A stretch of 64,000 bases of DNA from Chlamydoabsidia padenii (GCA_025330725.1 JAIWND010000017.1:620001-684000); one strand, 5' to 3'; positions 48,059 through 59,467 are shown, counted from the stretch's first letter. A program made the numbers and translations. The notes: generated by a model not told the origin, from the sequence alone.

Positions 48059-48357
48059 GATGTTTTCAAAAGAGATACAAGCAGGTGTTTTAGGTTTGTT
48101 GCCGAGGAAAATGGATAGTTTTGATAATAGTGGTGGAGTCCTGTTTGTATATAGTTGAATCTGGGTGGATGTGAAGAGCGATACAGATAATAGTAGAGTC
48201 GCTTAGTGGCTTGGTGATAAAAGTGTAATCGTCTAGGGTTGGTGTTGGATGTCGAGTCAAAAGAAGGTTGATATGTTTGTTTAAAGTAATTGTAGAGTTG
48301 GTATAACAGTGTTGTCAGAATTGTAAAGAGTATAAAAGTGAAAGCAGGTGTTTCCAT
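48055..48357 (-). CDS. 100-codon upstream ORF overlapping RNF10 start
   Basis: An ORF of 100 residues on the same strand whose TGA overlaps the RNF10 ATG as ATGA. The N-terminus (METPAFTFILFTILTTLLYQ) looks like a signal anchor. The rest is Tyr/His/Arg-rich, and I do not recognise it. No acceptor, donor or promoter element separates it from RNF10. It may therefore be a long uORF in the RNF10 5' leader, a bicistronic arrangement read by reinitiation, or non-coding leader that happens to be open. Confidence 0.35.
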   Translation of the reverse strand: METPAFTFILFTILTTLLYQLYNYFKQTYQPSFDSTSNTNPRRLHFYHQATKRLYYYLYRSSHPPRFNYIQTGLHHYYQNYPFSSATNLKHLLVSLLKTS

Positions 48358-48358
48358 T

Positions 48359-48879
48359 ACTTGAAGAGAAGAGAAGTCATTATGGGGATAGTAAAAGGAT
48401 TCAAAAGGAAGAGTATATACAATAAGAAAAAGGAAGAAAGTTTACAAATAAATTATATAAAGTATCAAATAAAGAATAATGAAGAGAGTAAAAAGGAGAT
48501 GATGTAAAATGGAATGAAGAATAACGAATCTAAACAACTGATACAAGGCCAAAACAAAGGAAAAAAGTCAAACCCGTTAATATAAAGTCTCACATTGTCG
48601 GAGTGTGGAAATGATTGAACCCGGACGAGCCGATGATTTCATGCGTCGGTGTATCATGATACCAGGATGATGATTAGCCTTGACAAAGTCGGGGGACCAT
48701 GAATGTTATAGTCTCATCAGCCAATAGTAGTAATCATTGAACATGGTCATGTTAGACATCCATCTCTTCAATCACTCTACACTATTTTTCAAGTCCCGAC
48801 AGATGCTTTAAGGCATTTTTCTCTTTTTCCTCTCTCTTCTTTTTTCTTTCCTTCTTCCATCCTCACATATATCAAAACA
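48359..48879. other. Divergent promoter, RNF10 and SYLF-SH3
   Basis: TTTTTCAAGTCCCGAC at 48785-48800 serves the SYLF-SH3 gene. GATTGAACCCGGACGAGCC near 48613-48631 is a loose match on the RNF10 side. No other gene. Confidence 0.5.
48785..48800 (+). promoter_or_regulatory. TTTTTCAAGTCCCGAC promoter element
   Basis: Recurring-element copy 79 bp upstream of the SYLF-SH3 ATG at 48880. Confidence 0.5.
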
Positions 48880-50519
48880 ATGGACAAACTCTCAAAAGTC
48901 ACCTCTTCAATCAACTCTCCTTTGCCAAGTAGTTTATCAAGTAAGACTAACAAGAAGGCATATGAATCCATTTACCAAATGATACTAACTAATCCGTGTA
49001 GGCGAATGCAAAAAAGCCGCCAAGATTCTTAACAGCTTTATTGGTAAGAAAAGACAAAGTGGAACCAATACTCGACTAGTCCAACTCCCTCTTATATGTA
49101 TGTCTTTATTCCATAGATCCAGGACAAGGCTTGGACAAGATGATTCCACCCAATATTTTGGAAAATGCCCATGGACTTGCCATCTTCTCAGTGCTTAAAG
49201 CTGGCTTTCTCTTCAGCGGACGTGCTGGCTCTGGTCTAGTTGTTTCAAGGTAACAAGTTAAAAAACGACTTTACTGGTATTCTATTTACTAACCTTACAC
49301 CGCTTACTTTTCTCTTAGGCTGCCTGACAATGGTAAGGGTTTGACAGAATCGCACTAGCCATCGGGCATTAAAATTAACCTGCTATTTTTGCTTTACTTA
49401 GGCTGGTCTGCTCCAAGTGCAATCTTTACTGGTGGTATGGGGGCCGGTGGACAAATAGGTACTTATCACAAACACAATAAATAAGGAACAAAGAACCATT
49501 GTATATAACAGTCTTTTTCTTTAATAGGGGCTGAACTCACTGACTTTGTTTTGGTGCTGAACTCCAAGGATGCGGTCAAGACATTCAGTCAATTTGGAAA
49601 TGTTACTCTTGGTGGAAATGTATCAGGTATGTTGATTAATCATAAATGGGATAATTGTACAGACTGATACTCACTTTTGATTCTACCTAGTTGCGGCTGG
49701 ACCTATGGGACGAAATGCAGAGGCATCTGGATCAGCAAGCTTGAAAAATGTTGCAGCTATCTATGCATACAGTAGAACAAGGGGTCTCTTTGCTGGCGTA
49801 TCATTAGAAGGCTCTGTGATTGTAACACGCGGTGATGCAAACGAAAAGCTCTATGGACGACGAGTGACTGCCAAGGAACTGTTGGATGGATCGGTTTCTC
49901 CTCCTCCCGAAGCGGACGCCTTGTATCGTGCTTTGAATGCCAGATTCCACACTCTTGGTAATAACACTGGTACTCACTATCAACAACGTGTAATAGAAAA
50001 CGGATCATCACCATCAAGGTACAAAAGCTCAAATATATCTGCCCCTGGAACGATTCGACAACCTCCTCCTCCTCGACAATCGGTTGGATATGGTGCGCCT
50101 TGTCTTTTACCACCGCCAGCGTCACCTCACAATGGATATCAGCACTCTTCTACCAGCCCGCCTTCTTATTCTTCCTCACATCAAACCCAATCGACATCAT
50201 ACCAACCACGAGCGGATGTCAAGCGTCCTCCGCCCCCACCTCCAGTCAGTCGAAAACCCGCTATGTCAACACCTCCTGAACCTACAGCTCGTGTTATTTA
50301 TGCATTTGCTGGTGAACAAGATGGTGATTTAAGCATGAACGAAAACGATATTGTCACGATCATTCATCAAACTGACAGTCAGGACGATTGGTGGACTGGA
50401 AGGATTGGATCAAGGCAGGGTATTGTAAGTATTAGTTAATCTTGGTAAAACAGAAAATATACTAATTATCTTTTTACTCTTGGTTGTAGTTTCCAGCCAA
50501 CTATGTACAGCTTCAATAA
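48880..50519 (+). CDS. SYLF-SH3 actin-patch protein (Ysc84/Lsb3, SH3YL1-like)
   Basis: Lipid- and actin-binding endocytic protein that works with the Arp2/3 activator Las17/WASP at actin patches. Eight exons give about 390 residues, all phases verified. The SYLF domain follows a short N-terminus (MDKLSKVTSSINSPLPSS): AKILNSFIDPGQGLDKMIPP, then AHGLAIFSVLKAGFLFSGRA, GSGLVVSRLPDNGWSAPSAI and GAELTDFVLVLNSKDAVKTF. GGNVSVAAGPMGRNAEASGS and AYSRTRGLFAGVSLEGSVI follow. A Pro-rich linker leads to the C-terminal SH3 domain (ARVIYAFAGEQDGDLSMNEN, DDWWTGRIGSRQGIFPANYV) ending QLQ. Exon 4 is only 14 bases (49319-49332). Confidence 0.95.
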
Positions 50520-50896
50520 AATTTGCTCATTTGATAGAATAGATCCCCCATCTTTTTTTATTTTTATAGTTATGATAGCCATTTTAACTTGACCTGTATT
50601 CTATACCCTTCTCTCACTTTATTTGCAATTAATTTAATTCAAATCTTTATCCATGTTAATAAAAAGTATTGTTTTATGTGGTTTAATATAATTCATAAGG
50701 TGATGTTTTATGTTTATGCTTATTTATTCTCACGGTGTAACTGGAATTACTGGGCGTCAAGGAAGAATTTGCTGACTTATGGCAATTGTCGGGATTTGAA
50801 AATCAGTTTTAAAGCAAAGGAAAAAAAAAAAAAAAAAAAAGGCTATTGAATAACCTCGCATCTCTTTCCTCCATTACTCTACACTATTTGAAAAAC
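50520..50896. other. SYLF-SH3 3' flank and ACAD promoter
   Basis: TCGGGATTTGAAAA at 50789-50802 lies 94 bp upstream of the ACAD start, followed by an A-run (~50821-50840). No gene. Confidence 0.55.
50789..50802 (-). promoter_or_regulatory. TCGGGATTTGAAAA promoter element
   Basis: Recurring-element copy, reverse orientation relative to the acyl-CoA dehydrogenase gene, 94 bp upstream of its ATG. Confidence 0.55.
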
Positions 50897-52369
50897 ATGG
50901 CGACCAATTCTCTTATTGACCTCAAGAAACTATCTCCCAAGTTCCAAGATCTATATGCCAAGGCAAAGGACTTTGTAGAAGTAAGTAGATATATGAACTC
51001 TGCTTTTTTCTTTGTTGAATCCACTCTTTACTAATTAACTTTACTTCTTCTCTTATTATTATTTATATATTAGAATGACTGCATTCCTGCTGAAAAGATC
51101 TTTGACTTGCAAATGGGTACAGGTGACGATCGCTGGAAGGTAAATTGAAAAAGAAGAATACAACAAATGACAAGATGAAAGTACTGTACAAACTAACCCT
51201 CTTTTCTTTTCTGAATAGGTTATCCCTCCTGTGTTGGAAGAACTCAAAGCCAAAGCCCGATCTCTTGGTCTGTGGAATCTTTTCCTTGGAAAGACTTATG
51301 CTGAAGGTGCTGGTTTGACTAATGTAGAATATGGTTTGATTGCTGAATTGACTGGTCGGTGCCCCAAGCTTGCCCCTGAAGCGATGAACTGCTCTGCTCC
51401 CGACACTGGTAATATGGAAGTCTTGGCTAAATACGGTACTTCTGCTCAAAAAGAAAAATGGCTGAAACCTTTGATGGATGGCAAGATTCGATCGGCCTTT
51501 GCCATGACTGAACCTCGTGTAGCTTCTTCTGACGCCACCAACATTGAATTGAACATTCGTCGGGAAGGAAACGAATACGTCTTGAATGGTCTCAAATGGT
51601 GGATCTCTGGTGCTGGTGATCCTCGTTGTGCTCTTTATTTGGTGATGGGTAAATCTGATGCTGGAAATCCAAGCCCGTATCGTCAACAATCTATTGTCTT
51701 GGTGCCTGCTGATACGCCCGGTGTGACCGTCGTCCGTCCTTTACCTGTCTTTGGCTTTGATGATGCACCTGAAGGTCATTGTGAAATTGTCTTTAAGGAT
51801 GTACGTGTGCCTATTGAAAACATTATTCTTGGTGAAGGTCGTGGGTTTGAAGTCATTCAAGGTCGTCTGGGTCCTGGTCGTATTCATCATTGTATGCGAA
51901 CTATTGGTATGGCTGAACGTGCCTTGGAATTCATGATGGTCCGTGTCACTGATCCTGCTCGTCGTACTTTTGGTAAGGGGCTTTATGAACATGGTACTAT
52001 TGTGTCGGATATCGCTCGCTCTCGTGTCGAAATTGATCAAACTCGATTCCTTGTCTTGAATGCTGCTCAAAAGATTGATGAAGGTAACGCCAAGAGTGCT
52101 TTGAAGGAAATCAGTATGGCCAAGGTAAATTATTAGGGGGGCGGGGAATATAGAGGCTGATGAATATTATACGATACTAAACACGATTACGTTTTATACC
52201 TGTGTAGATTGCTGCTCCCAACATGTTACTCTCTGTAGTCGATCGGGCTATTCAAGCACACGGGGCTGGTGGTCTTTCGACTGATTTCCCTTTGACCAAA
52301 TTCTATGCCGGTGCTAGAGCTCTTCGCTTCGCCGATGGTCCTGATGAAGTAAGTTTATATATATACATG

Positions 52370-52402
<33 letters not shown>

Positions 52403-52654
52403 GAAATGATCGGTGTGTTTAACATTCTTATTCTCAATGTGCAATCATCTATAGGTCCATATTAGGTAAATATTACATAAAGAAGAAGAAAAGCTTGAGA
52501 TTTCAAAAGTCAATCTACTAACTTTGCTACTTTTTTTATTTTTTTATCTTTTGATAGTCAACTCGGTCGCAATGAACTTCGTCGTGCAGAAGAAATCCGT
52601 GCCAAATTCAAATCTCGAGCCGAAAAAACTCAAGCTCGCCTATCCAAACTTTGA
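50897..52654 (+). CDS. Acyl-CoA dehydrogenase (ACAD10/11-like)
   Basis: FAD-dependent acyl-CoA dehydrogenase for beta-oxidation, closest in style to the dehydrogenase domain of ACAD10/11. There is no kinase domain upstream, so it is a stand-alone enzyme. Six exons, 50897-50980, 51074-51139, 51219-52124, 52208-52348, 52455-52465 and 52558-52654, are fully in phase and give 434 residues. Motifs are [20 protein letters not shown] (FAD/substrate binding), [34 protein letters not shown] and [17 protein letters not shown]. The C-terminus ends [19 protein letters not shown] and a basic tail. No clear presequence is seen, though the N-terminus ([20 protein letters not shown]) is compatible with a peroxisomal or cytosolic location. 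Exon 5 is 11 bases. Confidence 0.95.
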
Positions 52655-53177
52655 AACCAGACAATCTATATCAATAGTTACCACCCCTCATTATCTCCCC
52701 TCCATTCCTATGTAGGTTATTATTATTTTATGCATCTATTATCAAAAATAAAAACCATGATCTTGTTTGTAAACTATGAATGCTACATTCGAATGATTGT
52801 AACCTATAAAGATAGTTAACCATTTTCCATAATCCACTCTGGGTGCGGATTTTGAAATATTGCATAAAATGTATTTTTCGAATGCCGCTGTCATGCATTT
52901 TGTTGTCATGCCATCATTAATGGCAAAAGATACATATATGTATGTATACACACTTTTTTGGAGCCCGGATAGAATCATACCTTCACGCTGTGTTGAATAC
53001 CGATAACCACTACCAACAAATAATACCCTCTAATAATAAGATCACCAGTTGTTTATTTATCTAGTTAAATTTAAAAAAGTAATGTATAAAAGAGTATTGA
53101 TGGGAAGCTATGGATATGACTAATCTAAATGTACAAGATAGAATTAAACGCGGTTCCTATAGCCAGGAAGCATCAAA
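52655..53177. other. Convergent intergenic region with an orphan element
   Basis: 3' flanks of the ACAD and GH9 genes. GCGGATTTTGAAAT at 52845-52858 matches the recurring element although no start codon is nearby. No gene seen. Confidence 0.45.
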
Positions 53178-55334
53178 TTACCAAGTATAAGATAGAGTGG
53201 CCAAACCAGTTAACAAAGAGACCAACATCAAAGAAGTAGACGGACCCAGACGGATAGCAAAGGAGCTGGACGCAATAGGTTTGGAAGATTGAGTAGATTG
53301 GCTAGCATGTTGATTACCCGATTTGATTTCCTTCTTGCCAATGTCAATGTTGTCGTTGTTGTTGCTACTGTCATCAGAAGCAGGAGGAGCAATCACCTTT
53401 TCATCATGAGTCTTTTGGATACTTTGTTTGACAATAGGAGATGCATTCAATGTAAAAGCACGTTCAGCACCTTTGCCAGGGTAAAGGGTATCCAACAAAG
53501 AATCAGCAGATTCAGGATTCATCAACAATTTCCAAGAGTAAGAAGACGCCATTTCACCCCGAGGACATCCCTTGTTGCAAGTATGGTAACAATCATCCTC
53601 TGGCCAGTTTGGAGGAGCTGAAGCATTGGGATGAGACCAACCAAGATCCAGACCACAATCAGTATAAGGTTCGAATTTATCCACACCATAGTAATCAATT
53701 AAACCAGCAATAGCACCAGTCCAGGCAGAGTTGTAATCTTGAGTCACTTCAGAGTATTCATAGTTGGATCGATCATCATACCAGCTATCATCCACACTGG
53801 GTCCACCTTCCACCGCACCATAAAGGATAAATCGTTGAGCCGTCTTACTTTCGGAAAAGTCCTTTTCGACCTTGTCTTGGAATTCACCGCGCATAGGATA
53901 ATCAATGTAACTGTTATAAGAAGACTTGTGATATGGTTTTGAAGGATAATTATCACCAAAACCAACCACCCAAGAATAGCCATAGTCACCGAGAGCATAG
54001 TTGATTTGTTGAGTGGCAAAAGTCACCATTTGCTCTGCTTCTTTTCCTTTATAATCCAAAGCCTTTGCCATTGCCAACATTAAGAATGCCACATTACCAG
54101 AATAGCCAACAGATCCCCAGTGTTCGATATAAGCCAGACCACGAGGAGTATACTTGACAATTTGATTAGGATTGGGTAAAAATTGATTAAAGTATTCCAT
54201 CGCATTCTTGTAAAACATGTCTTCTTTGGTGAAGAGATAAAGTAAGACATGAAGAGCACCACCTTTTTCGTCCCAAGAGTATTCCGTGAAAGAGTCCGCT
54301 GCCTTGGCGTACCATTCTTTAGCAATATCCAACCATTCTGGATCCTTGGTAGCCGCGTAAATCCAAGCTGCACTCCAGGCCAGTTCATCCACATAGTGAG
54401 TCGAAGGATACCAAAAAGTAGCCCATTGGAAAGCATTATCTTTGGAGCTAACATAACTGCCTTGATGTTCAGTCGCCAGTTTGAATAGTCGTTTAGCACG
54501 GTTCACCAAGTCATCCGCCATTGTTGCATCATAAGGTCGCCACGCAATGGATATCGCCGCCATGGCTGCACTGTATTCACCAATGATTTCAGAAGAGGGA
54601 TTGTCGGGTGTAATATATGATGCTTCATGAGGTAGACCAGTAGGGACCCATTGTTCATATTCTTCAGGAGGGCCCCAGTAGTTAAAGTCAACATCGAGTT
54701 CGATCAATTTGGAGATGGGTCCAAGTGCAGAAGTTCCCAATTGGCCAACCACATGAGTATCGTTATAATGAGCGTTGACAAGATAATCTATTAAAAAAAT
54801 AAAGAAAGAAAGAAAAAAGAAAATGAGAAATGGGGGCGATCTGAGATTTTGTTATGAAATGAAAAATTCAATACCCGATCCCCATTTTAGTAATTCTAGC
54901 CCTTCAGCCAATTCATCGACGGATTTCATAGCATCACCAAAGACCACCACATTGAAAGCCAATTGAGTGACAGTCCAACCAAAAGGTAATCCCCATTTCA
55001 TTGTATTAGCAGCTTCATACCAGCCATGTGACAAATCTTCGCCATATTTCCCCACGCACACTTTGCATGAATCACCTCGCCAGGCCATTCGCTGATAAGG
55101 TAAATGACCCGATTTTTGAGCATGGTAAAAAAGATAACTTTTATGCATCACTTCTGCATAGTTATACTTGGGGGTAAGAGGGGCAACATAAGTTCCATTC
55201 ATGGGTGGTATAGGAGGGTGCATCTTGGGACTTGGTGAATCATCATCATCCTCTTCGATTACTTGTGATAACGCCCTGCTGGTGAATCCACCAAGTAGTG
55301 CAAAGATTGCAATACTATTTAAGCTTAACTTCAT
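53178..55334 (-). CDS. GH9-family glycosidase-like, predicted GPI-anchored
   Basis: Glycoside hydrolase family 9 (endoglucanase type) by sequence, secreted. There are two exons, 55334-54875 and 54787-53178, giving 689 residues. An N-terminal signal peptide (MKLSLNSIAIFALLGGF ... ALS) and a C-terminal hydrophobic tail after a Ser-rich stretch suggest a GPI-anchored cell-surface protein. GH9 landmarks are MAWRGDSCKVCVGKYGEDLS, GEYSAAMAAISIAWRPYDA and WKLLMNPESADSL. The GH9 signature with the catalytic acid is intact: WYDDRSNYEYSEVTQDYNSA (Glu at 53748-53750). The canonical YDAGD block holding the catalytic base is replaced by YEAAN (residues 106-110), so ordinary inverting cellulase activity is doubtful. 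A Cys-rich insert (CYHTCNKGCPRGEM) lies near the C-terminus. Confidence 0.88.
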
Positions 55335-56183
55335 TTCTCTAGTGGATGGAAACTAAACCGGAATTAAAGGAAAAGAGAACCATTCACACTGTTCGTATCA
55401 ATCTTTATTTCTCGGCTCTTTTTTTTTTTCTTTCTTTTTTTTTTTTCTTGGGGGACTCTTTGTTTATATCAAAAACTGCTTATAATGTAACTTTGAGGAT
55501 CTCCTAATGTTTGATTTCGGAAACAAACATTGTTTTTGACATCGGATGGATTCTTGAGATTTTCAAATCCCGCCTTGATCAAATCAGGTGCTAGATTTGC
55601 ATTGTTCGTTTAGTTGTTGATTGTTGTCAAAGCAAGATTTGTGGAACTGTCATGTTTGTCATTACGATGATACACCAAAACAATTTCACTACTATGCTTT
55701 CTCGGGATAATAGAATTCGAATCCGATCCAAGTACACTTAATCTCCGACAATCCTTCAACAAATATTAACAAGGGATCAGTTGTCTTTTATGTACCATTC
55801 ATCATCGTTGGAAGGTGATTTACTGTGAATCATGCATCTTTCAGGTACAACTTGTAGCGGGATTTGAATAATTTTTGATCCACAAATCGAGGCAATCTGT
55901 ATTTCTTTTCCAGGAAGAGTTATAATATATAATAGCATATTAAATTTCAAATATCTTACTTACCGTGAGAAATAAACGAGGTATTTGATTTACGAACTAT
56001 AATTTGTTTTCTCTATGCTTGAAGTAGTTTGATCATGAAAAAAGTCGGTCTGGTGTCACCAAACCAATTTCATTCGCCGCCCGCAAAAAGCCACTCTCTT
56101 TTTTTCTTTTCTGTATCCGAACCTTTTTTTTTTTTTTTTTTTTTTTCCTCCTTCTTCCTTCTTTCTTTTATTCTATTGTTATC
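55335..56183. other. Divergent region between GH9 and UTP14
   Basis: Carries three element copies: TTTCAAATCCCGCC at 55561-55574 (227 bp from GH9), GCGGGATTTGAA at 55858-55869 and TTTCATTCGCCGCCCGC at 56068-56084 (99 bp from UTP14). T-rich runs lie near 55419-55448 and 56126-56146. No further gene. Confidence 0.5.
56068..56084 (+). promoter_or_regulatory. TTTCATTCGCCGCCCGC promoter element
   Basis: Variant of the recurring element 99 bp upstream of the UTP14 ATG. Confidence 0.4.
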
Positions 56184-59100
56184 ATGCCCCGACCACAACA
56201 GAAAAAAGGAAACTTCAACAAAGGCTCTAAGAAGTCTTCTACTTCTTCAGGCAACAAAGGAAAGCAACCCTACCGAAAAAAACAAGATATTAACGATGTA
56301 TTCGAAGCCGACGATGATCAACAACAATTACAACGTAAAGGTCATGACATGGACGAAGTGGATGACTATGAATATCAAGTAGGCGACATTCAAGGTGACG
56401 ATGACGAAGAAATTGATTCTGATGAAGCTTTTGATGATTCTGATGACGAACGCTTTGATCACTTTAAATTCAGTGGATCCACTAAGGTAACATCTGTTCT
56501 TATGCATAATTAAACCTGGACTCTAGTGTATTCTAATCCACCTTGTCTTCTTTTTTATATATATATATATAGCCCTCTGACAAGAAGCATCTCAAGAAGA
56601 AGGAAATCTCTACTGTCAACAATATGGAAACAGAAATCAACATGGATGAATCAGAAGGTGACCACGACGACGACGACAGCGAAGAAGATATGGATGGTGA
56701 TGATTATATGGACATTGCAGATATGCTTGATGACAACGACTCACCTGCAATGACTGTCGACAAGGAATCCGTTCGTACTCTCTTACCTGGTGATGATGAT
56801 GACAGTGTTGACGATTTGGAAACGGAGGAATTCATGGGCTTCTCTGACAATGACGACGACGAAGAGGATCATGATCAAGATGTGGTGGACTTTATCACTT
56901 CCTTGGATACTAAGAAGCGAAAACGTGCGGTGGATAAGGATGGCAACAAAAAACTCAAACCCTTGGCCGAACGATCTGAAGCGTACAAGGAAAATGAATT
57001 CAACTTGCCTGTGCAGCAAAAAACAACCATTGACGGCAAGAAGAAGAAACTGGATTTGAAGGACCTGATGGGTTCTTTGGATGGTGAAGCTTCTCTCAGT
57101 GATCTTCGTGATACTTTGAAAACAATGGCGGCCAACAACAAGACTCAAGCTACTTTGGATGCTCCTCTGCCTCAACGTATTCAAGATCGTATGGAACGAC
57201 AAGCTGCTTATACTGAAGCCAACAAGGAAATCGCTCGCTGGGAAAACACTGTTAAAGGAAACAGAGAGGTAAGGTGATACATAACTAATCTAGATAAAGA
57301 AAAACTAACCACCCTTTTTTATTATCTTACATATGACCTGTTTAGGCCGATCATCTCTCCTTCCCCATGCAACAATCTGTCACTAGTCAAACACTCACCA
57401 GTGCAGCTTTGGCTAGCAAGTTTGTCCCTACTAATGATATGGAACAACAAATTCAACAAGCCCTACAGGATGCCGGTATGAAAGACGAAGAATTAGAAGC
57501 CTTTGAAGCCCTACAACTTAACAAGCTCACGGTGGAAGAAGTCGAAGCTCGGCGGAAGGAACTTGGTCTCATGCGCGAACTGATGTTTAGACACGAAATG
57601 AAGGCTAAACGGATGAAGAAGATCAAGAGCAAGAGCTACCGCAAATTGAAACGACAAGAAAAGGCTCGACTGGATGAACAAGTGTCTAAACTACAAGAAC
57701 TGGACCATGAAATCACTCAAGAAGATCAACAAGAAGCGGCCATGTCTCGGGCGGAAGAACGTATGACTCTGAAACACAAGAACACTGGTAAATGGGCGAA
57801 GCGTGCTTTGGCTCGTGGTCAACAAGACGAAGGAACTCGAGATGCTATTATGGAACAACTGCAGCGTGGTGAACAATTACGCCGCAAGATCCAAGGTCAG
57901 GACTCTGACAGCGATGATGGCTCTAATTATGAATCTGATGGTATGGACGACAAGGAACGAACAGCTATGGAATTGGATGCTTTGGCGGCTGATTTGGACA
58001 AGGATACCCAACCCAAAAAAGGAATCTTCGCTATGAAATTCATGCAAGAGGCTGCTAAACGTCAAGAACAAGCTACTAGGGAAGAATTGGACGAATTCCG
58101 CAATGAATGGTTGGATGAAAACAGCGATAATGACGACAAGGATGCTACTGAACCTGCTTACTCTCATGTGGCCAATAATCCTGGTCGAATGGCATTTGGT
58201 GCAAAGGTGGTAAGTCTAATAATTGATGGGATAGGGATCTTGTAACTAACGAATGTGAACGGTATAGGGTGCAAATAAAAGGACTGGATCTGCTGGCAAC
58301 CCCGAAGACAACACAACTCCTTCCACGGTCAAGGTTAATGAAGCTGGGCAAATCGACAAGCTATCCCATGGTGCTGGACATACTACTCGTACCACTGGAT
58401 CTGTTAAAACATCGGCTGCTCCTACACCTAGTCCTCTGGCTGATTTAGATTCGATCGAAACTAATCCTTGGCTACAAAATGATACCTCTCGCTTATCCAA
58501 GAAAGCTAGCAAGTCCAACAAAGCTCAAAAGGGGAAGAAAATCCAACCAAAGCAAGACGAAGAAGAAGATGTGGAATTAGATACAACCAACGTGCTCTCA
58601 GTCAAGAAAACAAAGACACCAGCAAAATCAACCAAAGTCTCCTCCAGCAACAATGACAATGCCACTTCCACACAATCAACAACAGTATCTGTCAGCCATG
58701 ATGTCAACAACAACGATTCTGATGACGGTGATGATGATGTGCCAGCTCCTACAATGGTGGCGACCTCAAACAAATTGGCCTTTAGTCAACGTGAACTTGT
58801 GGCTCGTGCGTTTGCTAATGACGATGTATTGGAAGAATTTGAAGAAGAAAAGAAGGCGGTTATTGCTGAAGATGGTGACAAGGAAGAAGATCTGACTCTA
58901 CCTGGTTGGGGATCGTGGGCTGGGAACGGTTTGAAGAAATCCAAAAAGAAGATCGTCAAGGTTACCAAGGGGATTGACGCTAGCCAGCGAAAGGACGCCA
59001 AAAAAGCCAATGTCATCATCAATGAAAAACGACACAAAAAGGTAATATTAAACAAGGACAATTTGCACTTTATTATACTCACCATATTCTTTATCTAACC

Positions 59101-59289
59101 TAGTCTGAAAAATATCAAGCCGCTCAAGTACCCTTCCCCTTCAAAAGTATGGAACAATACGAACATTCTTTACGTGCGCCTGTTGGTCCTGAATGGAATA
59201 CTCGCGCTTCTTACCAAAAGATGACCAAACCAAGAGTGATGACCAAACTTGGAACGGTGATAGATCCTCTTTCTGCTCCCTTTAAATAG
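56184..59289 (+). CDS. U3 snoRNP-associated protein Utp14
   Basis: Small-subunit processome component that activates the helicase Dhr1 to release U3 from pre-rRNA. There are five exons, 56184-56486, 56573-57268, 57346-58209, 58268-59041 and 59104-59289, in phase, giving 940 residues. The N-terminus is basic, and repeated acidic Asp/Glu tracts follow (~90-250). The conserved core includes DLKDLMGSLDGEASLSDLRD and LDAPLPQRIQDRMERQAAY. It continues with KIKSKSYRKLKRQEKARLDE, a typical Utp14 motif, and ERMTLKHKNTGKWAKRALAR. The C-terminal domain has LTLPGWGSWAGNGLKKSKKK and ends PVGPEWNTRASYQKMTKPRV then KLGTVIDPL. All landmark blocks are present, so it is probably functional. Confidence 0.96.
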
Positions 59290-59372
59290 ATCATCTTTAC
59301 TATTTATTTACATTATTATTCATATCATTCATTTTACTCCACATGTACACTTTTTTTTTGCAATAAAAACAT

Positions 59373-59419
59373 ATTCAAACCCCGCCTTCGTCCCACTTAA
59401 AGGGGCGTTTAATCCCGCG
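59373..59419. promoter_or_regulatory. Two promoter elements of the RdRP gene
   Basis: ATTCAAACCCCGCC (59373-59386) and GTTTAATCCCGCG (59407-59419), 81 and 48 bp upstream of the RdRP ATG, within a short 178-bp spacer after the UTP14 stop. Confidence 0.55.
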
Positions 59420-59467
59420 TCGCTTCTTCCACTTTTTTATTTTTAATTGTCTTTACAGCGTTGTCTA

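Noticed and set aside
57877..58167. Antisense ORFs within UTP14 and MPP10 acidic regions
   Set aside because: Shadow frames created by GAT/GAA-rich coding sequence (Ile/Val/Phe/Ser-rich antisense).
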